From: Lebetimonas sp. JH292
Lineage (GTDB): Bacteria; Campylobacterota; Campylobacteria; Campylobacterales; Nautiliaceae
Direction: 5' to 3'
DNA: 64,000 bases
NCBI RefSeq assembly: GCF_000523275.1
Contig: NZ_ATHQ01000001.1
Coordinates: 1,185,289 to 1,249,288 of the forward strand
This document shows positions 26,242-35,498 of this stretch, in pieces (position 1 is the stretch's first letter; every line of letters begins with the position of its first letter). The position numbers and the translations under genes were made by a program. Under the pieces are notes generated by a model, which ran no database searches, was not told the origin of the DNA, and saw only the letters and a list, made by a program, of their open reading frames with translations.

Positions 26242-26919
26242 TTAAGCCTTTAAATTTATTAAATTTTCGCTAAAATCATATATCGGTTTTATCTCTTTTT
26301 TAACAACTTCTACCGAAAAAGGCAGCTCTTTTTTATATAAATTTATTAAATTTATTGTTGAGTCAAATTCACAAAAAAGTTTTAAGCTGTTTTCAAATAA
26401 AAACCCTTCTATTTCCCCCAGATGTTCAAATACAGCATAAAATTTTAACGTGTTTTTTTTGTATTTAAGCTGCATTAAGGCTTTTTTTTTATCATTTATA
26501 ATTATATGATATATTTTTTGATTAAAAGCCATTAATATATTCATCCAGAATATAAATTCGTTTTTATTATTCGCATTTGCCAAATGGCTGATTATTTTTT
26601 TTTTATCAGGGGCTAAAAAATTTTTTGTAAAATTTATTTTTTTTAAAATATTTAAAACTCCGGGATATTTTTTAAGGTTAGTTATTTTTATCGAATATCT
26701 GCCTTCTTTTATTTCTGCAAGATATTTATTACCTACTTTTAATGGTATATAACTTTTGGTTTGAATTTCACGGCTACCTAATTTTATTAAATATTTTATG
26801 GGATTTAATTGTTTTTTTATATCGATTTGTACCGGCAAAGTAGCATTAAATTCTTTAATGCCTTCGAATCTGTTTACGGTTTTTAAAATTTTACCTATTT
26901 TAGAGAGATTTAACGGCAT
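26242..26919 (-). CDS. Conserved protein of unknown function between coaBC and uppS
   Basis: The ATG at 26919 ([13 protein letters not shown]) is the best start; it overlaps the end of coaBC. The product of about 225 residues is lysine- and isoleucine-rich, soluble, with no signal peptide or membrane span. The C-terminal third (FYAVFEHLGEIEGFLFENS onward) has the alternating pattern of FliK-type hook-length control C-terminal domains, which is only a weak resemblance. It is co-transcribed with coaBC and uppS. Confidence 0.6.
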   Translation of the reverse strand: MPLNLSKIGKILKTVNRFEGIKEFNATLPVQIDIKKQLNPIKYLIKLGSREIQTKSYIPLKVGNKYLAEIKEGRYSIKITNLKKYPGVLNILKKINFTKNFLAPDKKKIISHLANANNKNEFIFWMNILMAFNQKIYHIIINDKKKALMQLKYKKNTLKFYAVFEHLGEIEGFLFENSLKLFCEFDSTINLINLYKKELPFSVEVVKKEIKPIYDFSENLINLKA

Positions 26920-28042
26920 CAACAAGCTTTAAGGCAATATTCTCTTTACTCTCCTGAGGAAATAAAATTTCTTTATCTTTTGTGATAAAAATTATTTCGT
27001 TTTCATCGCTTCCGAAACTGTTTTTTGAAAGTAAATTCAGACATATTGCATCTAAATTTTTTTTATTCAAAGTGTTTTTTGCGTAAACAAGGGCATTTTT
27101 TTCATCAAATTCGGCTTTAAAGCCTATTTTTTTAAATTTTTTTTCTTTTAAATATTCAAGGATATCAATGTTTTTATGTAATTTTAAAAGAAATTCATTA
27201 CCTATTTTCTCTTTTTTTAATTTTCCTTTTTTATAAACCGGCATATAATCCACTATTGCGGCTGCCATTATTAAATAATCAGGATTTTCCTTTAAGATTG
27301 CTTCTAAATAATCTTTTGCGCTCTCAACTTTTATCTGTTGAATTTCTTTGGTAAGATTATGGTCTTTACTAGAAATCAGTGTTACATCGGCGCCTTTTAT
27401 ATAAAATGCTTTTGCCAGGGCTTCCCCCATTTTCCCGCTTGAAAAATTACTTATAAATCTTACATCGTCTATTTTTTCCCTACTTCCTCCGGCGGTTACA
27501 ACAACTTTTTTGTTTTTCCAAATTTCTTGCTTGTTTATTTCCCTCAGTGCCCGTAAAAATATCTCTTCCGGTTCGGCCATCTTACCTATTCCCTCGTCTC
27601 CGCAGGCCAGAAGACCGGAATTGGCTTCGATTATGTTTAATTTTTTAAAATTTTTTTGTGTAGTGGGATGTAAATACATGTTTGTATTTGCGCTTGGTGC
27701 AAAAAGAGTGGGGGCTTTTGTGGCAAGGTACGTCTGTAAAAGCAGATTGTCGGCGATGCCGTTTGCCGCTTTATTTATTGTATTTGCACTGGCGGGGGCT
27801 ATAATGTATATGTCAGCCCATTTTGCATAATCAATATGGTTAACATCATTTGCCCAGTCTTCATTTTTGCTTGTTAAAACCCTGTTTCTTGTAAGTGTTT
27901 CAAATGTAAGAGGAGTTACAAATTTACCTGCGGCATCTGTCATTACAATTTTTACATTATCTTTATTTTTTATAAAAAGCCTTATAAGCTCGCATGTTTT
28001 ATATATTGCAATGCTTCCTGTAACCCCTATCAATACGTTCAT
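26900..28042 (-). CDS. coaBC: Bifunctional phosphopantothenoylcysteine decarboxylase/synthetase
   Basis: The 380-residue enzyme performs two steps of coenzyme A synthesis. The N-terminal flavin decarboxylase has [16 protein letters not shown], the active-site His in [10 protein letters not shown] and [11 protein letters not shown], with the catalytic Cys in [15 protein letters not shown]. The C-terminal synthetase starts with [19 protein letters not shown]. It overlaps glmU by 4 bp. Length is normal. Confidence 0.96.
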   Translation of the reverse strand: MNVLIGVTGSIAIYKTCELIRLFIKNKDNVKIVMTDAAGKFVTPLTFETLTRNRVLTSKNEDWANDVNHIDYAKWADIYIIAPASANTINKAANGIADNLLLQTYLATKAPTLFAPSANTNMYLHPTTQKNFKKLNIIEANSGLLACGDEGIGKMAEPEEIFLRALREINKQEIWKNKKVVVTAGGSREKIDDVRFISNFSSGKMGEALAKAFYIKGADVTLISSKDHNLTKEIQQIKVESAKDYLEAILKENPDYLIMAAAIVDYMPVYKKGKLKKEKIGNEFLLKLHKNIDILEYLKEKKFKKIGFKAEFDEKNALVYAKNTLNKKNLDAICLNLLSKNSFGSDENEIIFITKDKEILFPQESKENIALKLVDAVKSL

Positions 28043-29340
28043 CTGTTTTCCCCAAAAAATTTATAATAAAAATTTTTTACTATTTTTAAAGGAGTTCTGC
28101 TTATTACAAGGCTTCCTTTTGGAATATCCTTGTTTACTGTGCTTCCTGCTGCTATTATTACATCGTCTTCAATTACTACTGGAGCAATTAATTGTGAATC
28201 ACTGCCAACAAATACATTTTTTCCAATTTTTGTTTTATATTTTCTTTTCCCGTCATAATTACAGGTAATTGTTCCGGCTCCTATATTTGTACCTTCTTCT
28301 ATTTCACTGTCCCCAAGATAGCTTAAATGTCCGGCTTTTATTTTATTTAATTTACTTGCTTTTACTTCCACGAAATTCCCTATGTGGGTATCAGTAAGCT
28401 CGCTTTTAGGCCTTATTCTCGCCATCGGACCGATACCGGAATTTTTTATAACAGCATCTTCAATAACACTGCCTGGACGGATTTCACTTTCAATTATTAC
28501 ACTCTCTTTTATAACGCAATTTGGCCATATTTCACATTCCCCTTCAAAAGAAGAATATGCATCTATAAAAATTGTCTCAGGCAGATGCATAATAACACCG
28601 TTTTTCATCCAAAAATTTTTTATTCTATTACAAATTATTCTCTCAGCTTCAGCTAAATCTTTTTTTGTATTAATGCCTTTAAAATCTTCTTCATTAACTT
28701 CAATTGCTTTTACATTTAATCCATCTTTTACAGCCATTTCTATAATATCAGTTAAATAATATTCATTTTGTGCATTTTTATTGTTTAATTTAAGAATATA
28801 TTTTTCTAAAATTTCTTTTTTTATCAGATAAATTCCGGCATTTACGTAAGGGATTTTAAGTTCGTTTTCATTTGCGTCTTTTTCTTCTATTATTTTTTTT
28901 ACATTTGAATTTTCTATCAACACCCTTCCGTATCCAAAAGGATTATTTAATTTCATAACGCTCATTACAATATCGGCGTCAATACTCTCAAATTTTTTAA
29001 GTTCATTTGCTTCAATTAAAGGCATATCACCGTTTAAAATAAAAATTTTGTCATTTTCGATTTTACATTTTCCATTATCCATTAAGGAAAACAGCGCTCC
29101 TCCGGTTCCTGGATAATTTTTTAAATCCTGTTTTATTATATTAATCGGATAATTTTTTATTGTTTTTTTAACATTTTCAAACTGATGATAAAGTATTATA
29201 TTTACATTCTCCGATATTTTAAGAGATTCTTCAATTACAAATTCAATCATTGCTTTGTTGCATAATGTATGAAGTACTTTTGGAATCGCACTTTTCATAC
29301 GGGTTCCCCTGCCCGCTGCCAAAATAATGACACTTGACAT
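28039..29340 (-). CDS. glmU: Bifunctional UDP-N-acetylglucosamine pyrophosphorylase / GlcN-1-P acetyltransferase
   Basis: The 433-residue enzyme makes UDP-GlcNAc for peptidoglycan and LPS. The uridylyltransferase domain opens with [13 protein letters not shown] and contains LNGDMPLIE. The C-terminal left-handed beta-helix has hexapeptide repeats and [17 protein letters not shown]. Around residues 87-98 ([13 protein letters not shown]) the gene reads in frame through a heptamer repeat. It is divergent from motA across a 47-bp symmetric promoter module. Confidence 0.96.
   Translation of the reverse strand: MSSVIILAAGRGTRMKSAIPKVLHTLCNKAMIEFVIEESLKISENVNIILYHQFENVKKTIKNYPINIIKQDLKNYPGTGGALFSLMDNGKCKIENDKIFILNGDMPLIEANELKKFESIDADIVMSVMKLNNPFGYGRVLIENSNVKKIIEEKDANENELKIPYVNAGIYLIKKEILEKYILKLNNKNAQNEYYLTDIIEMAVKDGLNVKAIEVNEEDFKGINTKKDLAEAERIICNRIKNFWMKNGVIMHLPETIFIDAYSSFEGECEIWPNCVIKESVIIESEIRPGSVIEDAVIKNSGIGPMARIRPKSELTDTHIGNFVEVKASKLNKIKAGHLSYLGDSEIEEGTNIGAGTITCNYDGKRKYKTKIGKNVFVGSDSQLIAPVVIEDDVIIAAGSTVNKDIPKGSLVISRTPLKIVKNFYYKFFGENR
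29051..29083. repeat. Heptamer repeat inside glmU
   Basis: ATTTTCCATTATCCATT and flanking units match the ATGGAAA/ATGGATA family and are translated as part of GlmU ([10 protein letters not shown]). Confidence 0.55.
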
Positions 29341-29387
29341 ATGTTTACCTTTTTTTTGTTATAATTATAGCAAAAAAGGCTATTTTG
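29341..29387. promoter_or_regulatory. Compact divergent promoter module (glmU / motA)
   Basis: The 47-bp gap has the perfect palindrome TATAATTATA (29360-29369), a -10 hexamer on both strands. It is flanked by CCTTTTTTTTG and CAAAAAAGG, the two mirrored ribosome-binding regions. Confidence 0.7.
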
Positions 29388-30155
29388 ATGGATTTGGCTA
29401 CTGTCATTGGTTTGGTCGGCGCACTCGGTCTTCTTATTGCCGCTATGGCACTCGGTGTGGGTGTGGGGGCTTATATTGACCCTCAATCAGTGTTAATTGT
29501 TATTCTCGGTTCAATAATGTCTCTTATGATTAGTTATAAAATGGATATGATGACAAAATTTTTAAAAGTTTTCATGATAGCCATAAAACCTAATTATCAG
29601 CCTAATTATGAAGAACTTATTAAAAAACTTGTAGATTATGCAACTCAGGCAAGAAGAGACGGAATTCTTTCACTTGAGAGCGCAGCCAATAACGAAGAAG
29701 ACGAATTCTTAAAAAAAGGCCTTTCAATGGCGGTAGACGGAAACGAGCCCGATACAATCAGAGAACTTTTGGAAATAGAAATGGAGCAGATGGAAGAAAG
29801 ACATAAAAAAATGGCTTCCATTTTTTCTACATGGGCAGGTCTCGCTGGAGGCTTCGGTATGCTTGGAACATTGGTGGGGCTTGTTGCCATGCTGCTTAAC
29901 ATGTCCGACCCTTCATCAATCGGTCCGGCTATGGCGGTTGCATTACTTACCACACTTTACGGTGCTATGATAGGTAATATTTTCGGAAATCCTATTGCCA
30001 GCAAACTTTCTTTGAGAAATGATGACGAAATGCTTGCAAAGACAATGATACTTGAAGGTATTATGTCTATTCAGGCGGGTGATAATCCAAGAACACTTGA
30101 AGCAAAACTTTTAAGCTTTTTGCCGCCTTCTAAAAGAAAATCTCAATTCGAATAG
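29388..30155 (+). CDS. motA: Flagellar motor stator protein MotA
   Basis: The ATG at 29388 (MDLATVIGLVGAL) follows AAAAAAGG. The 255-residue protein has four spans and the cytoplasmic loop; the GTLVGLVAMLLNM helix near the proton channel is clear. It forms the ion-conducting stator with MotB. A reading frame upstream of this ATG is intergenic. Confidence 0.95.
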   Translation: MDLATVIGLVGALGLLIAAMALGVGVGAYIDPQSVLIVILGSIMSLMISYKMDMMTKFLKVFMIAIKPNYQPNYEELIKKLVDYATQARRDGILSLESAANNEEDEFLKKGLSMAVDGNEPDTIRELLEIEMEQMEERHKKMASIFSTWAGLAGGFGMLGTLVGLVAMLLNMSDPSSIGPAMAVALLTTLYGAMIGNIFGNPIASKLSLRNDDEMLAKTMILEGIMSIQAGDNPRTLEAKLLSFLPPSKRKSQFE

Positions 30156-30164
30156 GAAAAATGA

Positions 30165-30941
30165 ATGGCTAAAAAAAAGTGTAAATGCGAATGTCCCGAG
30201 GGTCTACCGGCTTGGTTGGGAACATTCGGGGATTTAATGAGTTTACTTTTATGTTTTTTTGTTTTGCTTCTTTCAATGTCCACTATGAACGCCAAAAAGG
30301 TTCAAGAAGCCATAGGCTCTCTTGCAGGTGCACTTAGTGTGCTTGAAGGAGGAGCTAAAACCGAGGTTAGTAAAAACAGAAACCAAATAGCCACTCCTAT
30401 TGAAGAAAAACAGGAAACTTCCCAAACTGTTAACAAACTTTCAAAAGCTATTCAGGAATTCAGACAGTTTACATCGGGTTCAAGAGGTCCTTCAATTACA
30501 TTGGAAGAAGGCGAGGAGGGCTTTTTTATAAGGCTTCCCGCCGATATTACATTTAAACCGGGAAGTGCTGAAATTACAGATGAAGATGCATTGCTTTTTT
30601 TAAAAAGAATATCACTGATTATAAAAGAATATCTTCCTAAAAATATTGACATTCAGATAAAAGGATATACAGATAACACCCCTCCACCTCAAACGTCTCC
30701 TTATACGGATAACTGGGAATTAAGTGCGGCAAGGGCACTCAGCGTGCTTAAAATTTTAATAAAAGACGGAGTCAATCCAAAACAGCTGAGTGCTGCGGCA
30801 TACGGCGAATATCATCCGATTGCAAGTAACGACACACCTGAAGGAAGAACAAAAAACAGAAGAGTTGAAATATGGTTTTTTGCGAAGAAAAAAGAACTTC
30901 AAAACAAAGTTCAAAAATCAGTATTAGATAAAGCTAAATGA
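30165..30941 (+). CDS. motB: Flagellar motor stator protein MotB
   Basis: The 258-residue protein has one N-terminal span with the ion-binding Asp in GTFGDLMSLLLCFFVLL and a C-terminal OmpA-type peptidoglycan-binding domain (IQIKGYTDN, NWELSAARALSV, NRRVEIWF). It begins with a short Cys-rich tail KKKCKCECPEGLPAW, common in this phylum. It is 9 bp after motA and overlaps fliP by 4 bp. Confidence 0.96.
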   Translation: MAKKKCKCECPEGLPAWLGTFGDLMSLLLCFFVLLLSMSTMNAKKVQEAIGSLAGALSVLEGGAKTEVSKNRNQIATPIEEKQETSQTVNKLSKAIQEFRQFTSGSRGPSITLEEGEEGFFIRLPADITFKPGSAEITDEDALLFLKRISLIIKEYLPKNIDIQIKGYTDNTPPPQTSPYTDNWELSAARALSVLKILIKDGVNPKQLSAAAYGEYHPIASNDTPEGRTKNRRVEIWFFAKKKELQNKVQKSVLDKAK

Positions 30942-31666
30942 AAAAAATATTATTAATTTTTTTCCCTGTTTTGATTTTTGCGGCGGCAGTGCATATTCCA
31001 ACGGTTAATTTGTCATTAAGCGCCCCCGATAATCCTAAACAGCTTGTAAGTACGTTAAATATAGTCATCTTAATGACTCTGTTGGTACTGGCTCCGAGCA
31101 TTGTACTTGTAACCACATCTTTTATAAGAATAATTGTGGTGCTCGGTTTTTTGCGCCAGGCTCTCGGAACCCCTCAATCGCCTCCAACGACACTTTTGGT
31201 TTCATTTGCGCTTATTTTAACGTTTTTTATAATGGAGCCGTATGCAAAGCAGTCTTATAATAACGGAATAAAACCGTATATGCAGGAAAAGATAGGATAT
31301 GAACAGGCTTATGAAAGAAGTGTCAAACCTTTTAAAATGTTTATGATAAAAAATACACGTGAAAAAGATTTGGCTCTGTTTTACAGAATAAGACATCTTC
31401 CAAATCCGAAAACAGTTAACGATGTGCCTTTAACAATTTTAGTCCCTGCTTTTATGTTAAGTGAGCTTAAAACGGCTTTTGAAATAGGGTTTTTAATTTT
31501 TTTACCTTTTTTGGTAATCGATATGGTTGTCAGCAGTATTTTAATGAGCCTAGGGATGATGATGCTGCCTCCTGTGATGATTAGTTTACCGTTTAAAATT
31601 TTAATATTTATTTTAGTTGACGGATGGGATTTGGTTGTAATGGGACTGGTGCAGAGCTTTAAATAA
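30938..31666 (+). CDS. fliP: Flagellar type III export protein FliP
   Basis: The 242-residue membrane protein has a cleavable signal sequence and the FliP signatures FIRIIVVLGFLRQALGTPQ, FIMEPY, LVPAFMLSELKTAFEIGF and MSLGMMMLPP. It forms the export gate with FliQ and FliR. The motA-motB-fliP linkage suggests one flagellar transcript. Confidence 0.96.
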   Translation: MKKILLIFFPVLIFAAAVHIPTVNLSLSAPDNPKQLVSTLNIVILMTLLVLAPSIVLVTTSFIRIIVVLGFLRQALGTPQSPPTTLLVSFALILTFFIMEPYAKQSYNNGIKPYMQEKIGYEQAYERSVKPFKMFMIKNTREKDLALFYRIRHLPNPKTVNDVPLTILVPAFMLSELKTAFEIGFLIFLPFLVIDMVVSSILMSLGMMMLPPVMISLPFKILIFILVDGWDLVVMGLVQSFK

Positions 31667-31750
31667 GGATATAGGATATAGAATATAGGATTTAGGATTT
31701 AGGATTTAGGATATAGGATATAGGATTTAGGATTTAGGATTTAGGATAGA
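31667..31750. repeat. Twelve-unit heptamer array GGATATA/GGATTTA
   Basis: Twelve consecutive 7-bp units fill 84 bp between fliP and trmA. Most are GGATTTA or GGATATA, with one GAATATA and a final GGATAGA. This is the longest and most regular heptamer tract in the window. Confidence 0.9.
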
Positions 31751-31770
31751 GTAAAAATGAAAGGAAATAA

Positions 31771-32868
31771 ATGACTTGCAGCAGTTTTGGTAAATGCGGA
31801 AGCTGTGTATTATGGGAAATCCCATATCTTAAACAGCTTGAAATGAAAAAAGAGAAGATAAAAGAGATGTTTAAAGATTTTAATATACCTGAAATTGAAG
31901 TCATAAATGATAAAGACGAGCATTTCAGGGCGAGGGCTGAATTTAGAATCTGGCATGAAGGAAGTGAGCTTTTTTATGCGATGAGAAAAAGAAAAGAGGA
32001 GGGAAGGGGTGTAATCCCGATTGATGAGTGTAAAATAGTGGATAAAGCGATTTATGACGTAATGCCTAATTTGCTAAAAGAGATAGAAAAAAGTGAAAAT
32101 TTAAAAAACAGGCTTTATGAAATAGATTTTTTAAGTAATTCTTTAGGTGCGCTTATTGTTACTTTAATTTATCATAGAAAAGTGGATGAAAGTATTGCAG
32201 AAGATATTAAAAAATTAAAAGAAAAATTTAAAAAAATTGATTTTATTGTTAGAAAAAAAGGCAGAAAATATGTTTTTGATAAAAATTATTTGATTGATAA
32301 GCTTGATATTAACGGCAATATATATAAATATAAAATAATTGAAAATACATTTTCACAGCCAAACAGAAATATAAATAAAAAAATGATTGAGTGGGTTTTA
32401 AAAAATGCGGATTTAAAAGGGGATTTGGTTGAATTATATTGTGGAAACGGAAACTTTACAATTCCGCTTAGCGAAAAATTCAATAAGGTAATAGCAACTG
32501 AAATTAATAAGGAAAGTATTGAAGCAGCGACTTTTAATGCCGAAATAAACAATAGAAAAAATATAACTTTTCTTGCTATGAGTGCTGCTGAGTTTAGTTC
32601 ACTAAAAGAGGAAAAATCTCCTCTTCTTGCAAAATACGATTTGAAAAATGTTTTTATAGACCCTCCAAGGGCCGGACTAGACGACAAATCAAGAAAATTT
32701 GTAAACAGTTTTGAAAATATTATTTATATATCATGCAATCCGGAAACCTTAAAAAGGGATTTAGAAACTCTGGCTAAAAAAAGAAAAATAAAAGCATTTG
32801 CATTTTTTGACCAGTTTCCATATACCAATCATATGGAATGCGGAGTGATATTAGAAAGTGAGTTGTGA
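31771..32868 (+). CDS. trmA: tRNA (uracil-5-)-methyltransferase, TrmA type
   Basis: The 365-residue SAM enzyme makes m5U54 in tRNA. It opens with CSSFGKCGSC and has the SAM motif LVELYCGNGNFTIPLS, the DPPRAGLD block, the nucleophile Cys in IIYISCNPETLKRDL and DQFPYTNHMECGVIL at the end. AAAGGAAA precedes the ATG. The last four codons and stop (ESEL-stop) lie in a heptamer repeat. Confidence 0.94.
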   Translation: MTCSSFGKCGSCVLWEIPYLKQLEMKKEKIKEMFKDFNIPEIEVINDKDEHFRARAEFRIWHEGSELFYAMRKRKEEGRGVIPIDECKIVDKAIYDVMPNLLKEIEKSENLKNRLYEIDFLSNSLGALIVTLIYHRKVDESIAEDIKKLKEKFKKIDFIVRKKGRKYVFDKNYLIDKLDINGNIYKYKIIENTFSQPNRNINKKMIEWVLKNADLKGDLVELYCGNGNFTIPLSEKFNKVIATEINKESIEAATFNAEINNRKNITFLAMSAAEFSSLKEEKSPLLAKYDLKNVFIDPPRAGLDDKSRKFVNSFENIIYISCNPETLKRDLETLAKKRKIKAFAFFDQFPYTNHMECGVILESEL

Positions 32869-32888
32869 GAAGTGAGTGGTGAGTAGAT
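32853..32888. repeat. Heptamer repeat, GTGAGTG type, at the trmA stop
   Basis: Units GTGAGTT-GTGAGAA-GTGAGTG-GTGAGTA follow AGAAA. The first units provide the trmA stop codon. Confidence 0.75.
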
Positions 32889-32892
32889 AAAA

Positions 32893-32997
32893 ATGATTGG
32901 TTTTAACGATTTAGCAGGAGAGATTTTTTTAATTTTATTGTTTTTAGGAATAACTATTGGTGTTATTATTGCTGATAAGATAAGGAGAAAAAAATGA
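32893..32997 (+). CDS. Small single-span membrane protein (34 aa)
   Basis: The 34-codon frame (MIGFNDLAGEIFLILLFLG then ITIGVIIADKIRRKK) has one hydrophobic helix and a positive C-terminal tail. Its stop overlaps the ATG of the panE-like gene (ATGA), which suggests coupled translation. The ribosome site is weak. No family is recognised; it may be a small inner-membrane protein or a translated leader. Confidence 0.45.
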   Translation: MIGFNDLAGEIFLILLFLGITIGVIIADKIRRKK

Positions 32998-33795
32998 AAG
33001 TTTTAATAATAGGCCCTGGAGGAGTTGGGGGGTATCTGGCTTATAAATTAAAAAAATGTTCTAATTATGTAAGTGTTATAGGAAGCAGGGGAAGCGTTAA
33101 AAAATTAAAAATAAAAGATGTTGATAAAACTCAGGAAGTTGAATTTGACCCTTTAATAGAAAAATATGATGTGGTTTTTGTAACTGTAAAAAGTTATCAT
33201 TTAAATGAAGTTATAGAAACAATCCAAAAAATTTTTAAAAAATGCAATTGTAGTACCTGTTTTAAACGGAATAGGGCATTTCGAAAAATTTAAAGACTTT
33301 AATTTTAAAAAGTCCTGTATTTATATACTTTCAAATAAAGAAAACGGAATCATTCATAAAAAAACATCTCTTTTTTATTTATGTATTGAAGATAATGAAA
33401 AATTAAAAGAAGTTTTTAAAAACTGCAATGATTTAAAAATAAAATTCAGTGATAATATTGACAAAGATATTTGGAAAAAGTATCTGTTTATCTCTACTTT
33501 TGCGACTTTACAAAGTTTTTATCAAAAACCGACCGGCTGGATTATGGAAGAAAAAAGAGATGAGGTGGAAAAATTTTTGGATGAAGTTATAAAAATAGCA
33601 AAAGAAGAGGGAATTGATTTAAGTGATGAAAAAGAAAGAGTGATAAAACAGGCGCTAAATATACCTTATAATTCTAAAATGAGCATGCAGATTGATTTTG
33701 AAAATGGCAGTATTACAGAAGTGGATAATTTAACAGGTTTTTTGGCTAAAAAGAGTAATTTTATCAATAAATACTATAAAAAGTTAAAACAATAA
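32994..33795 (+). pseudogene. 2-dehydropantoate 2-reductase-like (PanE/ApbA family), one frameshift
   Basis: The start gives the NADP site VLIIGPGGVGGYL and VFVTVKSYHL, then the frame breaks at an A6 run near 33241. Removing one A restores NAIVVPVLNGIGHFEKF and continues to LAKKSNFINKYYKKLK. The C-terminal domain (GWIMEEKRDEVEKFLDEV, with IDFENGSITEVDNLTG) is intact in the second frame. The family reduces ketopantoate for pantothenate synthesis. A single homopolymer insertion could be slippage or sequence error. Confidence 0.78.
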
Positions 33796-33796
33796 T

Positions 33797-33820
33797 TTTT
33801 CATTTTTCACTTTTCGTTTT
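33797..33820. repeat. Short heptamer repeat at the ruvX 3' end
   Basis: TTTTCATTTTTCACTTTTCG, the minus-strand form of GTGAAAA/ATGAAAA units, overlaps the last codons of ruvX in the convergent gap with the panE-like gene. Confidence 0.55.
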
Positions 33821-34201
33821 TAATTTATTTAAATAACTCTCAAGTATTTTTTTAGCAGCCAAACTGTCAATTCTTCCATCCCTTTTATATTTTATTTTTC
33901 CTTTTATCTCAACTTCTACTAAATTGCTTGTAAAACTCTCATCTACAAACTCTATTTTTCCGTTAAAATTAATTAAAGATACAAAATGTTTTATTCTTCT
34001 TTGCATCTCTTCATTCGTTTTAGGAATTCCCACCACTAAAATGTCGGTTTTATACTCTTTAAGTAAATTACTTACTTCCCTTGCGGCCTGGTTTCTGTTT
34101 TTTCTTATAACGGCATTTAAGGGGATGACAACCGATTTATCAGGGGTGTAAGCTATACCTATTCTTTTAAGTCCTACATCTATTGTAACAATTTTTTCCA
34201 T
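33800..34201 (-). CDS. ruvX: Holliday junction resolvase-like / pre-16S rRNA nuclease (YqgF)
   Basis: The 133-residue RNase H-fold protein has IDVGLKRIGIAY with the first catalytic Asp, VGIPKT, the Glu in FVDESFTS and the last Asp in RIDSLAAKKILESYL. YqgF family proteins mature the 16S rRNA 5' end in E. coli and have been proposed to resolve Holliday junctions. It overlaps the glycosylase gene by 22 bp. Confidence 0.9.
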   Translation of the reverse strand: MEKIVTIDVGLKRIGIAYTPDKSVVIPLNAVIRKNRNQAAREVSNLLKEYKTDILVVGIPKTNEEMQRRIKHFVSLINFNGKIEFVDESFTSNLVEVEIKGKIKYKRDGRIDSLAAKKILESYLNKLKTKSEK

Positions 34202-34686
34202 ATTTTTACCTTTTGTTCTAAATTCATTCTTGCATTTAAAGGACTTGGACTTGGCAGATACAATGGAGAATGTAAAAAGGAAAATGAAGAATTTTTGAAA
34301 TGTTTTTTTATAATTTTTTCAGCAGTTCTTGAAGTAAGTGCTAATTTTTTTATATTTGGATATTTTTTAAGTAAATTTTCAATATCACAAGCTTTTATGA
34401 TTTCCAAATTGTCATCTCTGCTGTTTTTGTCTTTTCTTTTGCATTCACATATACTGTCCCACAAAGCAATTTTATGTTTTTTTAAAAAAGAAATTTTTTC
34501 CTGGATGGCGTAAGGTTTTTTATCATTATAAATAATTGCCAATATATCCCAGAACTGGTTTTTGGGATGGGAATAATAAAAACTGTTTTCAAAAGATTTG
34601 ATTGACGGAAAAGTTCCAAGAATTAAAATTTTACTTGTTTTAAAAATTATTGGTTCAAATGGATGAATTAGTCTTCCATTTTCCAT
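34180..34686 (-). CDS. DNA glycosylase of the uracil-DNA glycosylase superfamily (hypoxanthine type)
   Basis: The 168-residue protein has ILILGTFPSIKSFENSFYYS and HPKNQFWDIL, the signatures of the DNA-deoxyinosine (hypoxanthine) glycosylase branch of the UDG superfamily, and a late PSPSPLNA motif. It would start base excision repair of deaminated adenine, relevant for a thermophile. Its first codons (MENGRL) arise from a heptamer repeat. Confidence 0.82.
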   Translation of the reverse strand: MENGRLIHPFEPIIFKTSKILILGTFPSIKSFENSFYYSHPKNQFWDILAIIYNDKKPYAIQEKISFLKKHKIALWDSICECKRKDKNSRDDNLEIIKACDIENLLKKYPNIKKLALTSRTAEKIIKKHFKNSSFSFLHSPLYLPSPSPLNARMNLEQKVKIWKKLLQ

Positions 34687-34722
34687 TATTTATTATCCAT
34701 TAAAATATACTTTTCCATTTTT
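34674..34722. repeat. Heptamer repeat between dprA and the glycosylase gene
   Basis: CCATTTTCCATTATTTATTA, TCCATT and TTTTCCATTTT are minus-strand ATGGAAA/ATGGATA units. They cover the end of dprA (KNGKVYFNG) and the start of the glycosylase (MENGR). Confidence 0.65.
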
Positions 34723-35487
34723 TATTTCAACTTCAGAGTTTAATTCCATTTCATAAATTCTTGAGCCGTAAAGTTTCAGGGCTTCATTTAAGGATAAAAT
34801 TTTTTCATTAGAACTGATTCCCAAATTTTTACAAAATTCATCTATATCCCAAATAACCTCCGCCTGATTTGTTTTTGCAATATAGTTGGTGCCAGCGCTT
34901 TCACCGATTCTCTGCGGAATAACATAAACTTTTTTATTATATTCTTTTGCCCATTCAAAGCTTCTCATGCTGCCGCTTTTTAATGATGCCTGGGTAATTA
35001 TTACAAATTTTGAAAGTTTTACAATAATTCTGTTTCTTTCAAGAAATGTATGTTTGTAAGGTTTGTAATTTTTTTCATACTCACTGATGGCAAGAGCTTT
35101 TTTGTAAACGGATTTTATTAAATTTTCATTTTGTTTTGGATAAATAATATCAAGTGAGGAAGGGGAAACAAAAACAGTGTTTGGGAAAGAGCCTCTGTGG
35201 GCCTGAGTATCCACCCCCAAAGCGCCGCCTGAAATTATTACAAATTTTTTTGAAAGTTTTTTTGCCAAAAGATATGTGATTTCTTTTGTGTATTTGCTCG
35301 CTTTTCTGCTGCCTACAATGGCAATTTTTTCTTTTTGTAACAGTTCAATGTTACCTTTGTAAAACAATTCAAATTCATCAAATTTTAATTTTTCATCTTG
35401 GCTGCTTTTTAAACAGCTATATGAGTTTAATTCGATTTGTTCATTTTCACTCATTCCATTATCCATTCTCCATTTTTCACCGCTCAC
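34693..35487 (-). CDS. dprA: DNA processing protein DprA/Smf
   Basis: DprA loads RecA on incoming single-stranded DNA during transformation. The Rossmann-like core is present (IVGSRKASKYTKEI, ISGGALGVDTQAHRG, FLERNRIIVKLS, ASLKSGSMRSFEWAKEYNK). The GTG at 35487 puts repeat-derived codons (GEKWRMDNG) at the front, so the ATG at 35454 (MSENEQIELNS) may be the true start. It overlaps the deacetylase gene by 4 bp. It appears intact while pilus genes nearby are broken. Confidence 0.92.
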   Translation of the reverse strand: MSGEKWRMDNGMSENEQIELNSYSCLKSSQDEKLKFDEFELFYKGNIELLQKEKIAIVGSRKASKYTKEITYLLAKKLSKKFVIISGGALGVDTQAHRGSFPNTVFVSPSSLDIIYPKQNENLIKSVYKKALAISEYEKNYKPYKHTFLERNRIIVKLSKFVIITQASLKSGSMRSFEWAKEYNKKVYVIPQRIGESAGTNYIAKTNQAEVIWDIDEFCKNLGISSNEKILSLNEALKLYGSRIYEMELNSEVEIKNGKVYFNG

Positions 35488-35498
35488 TTTTCATTTTT
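35441..35498. repeat. Heptamer repeat at the dprA start
   Basis: On the minus strand this reads ATGAAAA-GTGAGCG-GTGAAAA-ATGGAGA-ATGGATA-ATGGAAT and GAGTGAAAATG. It mixes the GTGA and ATGG unit types in one tract, showing that they belong to one family. Confidence 0.8.

Noticed and set aside
31667-31750. CRISPR array
   Set aside because: The units are contiguous 7-bp repeats with no spacers, and no cas genes are present.
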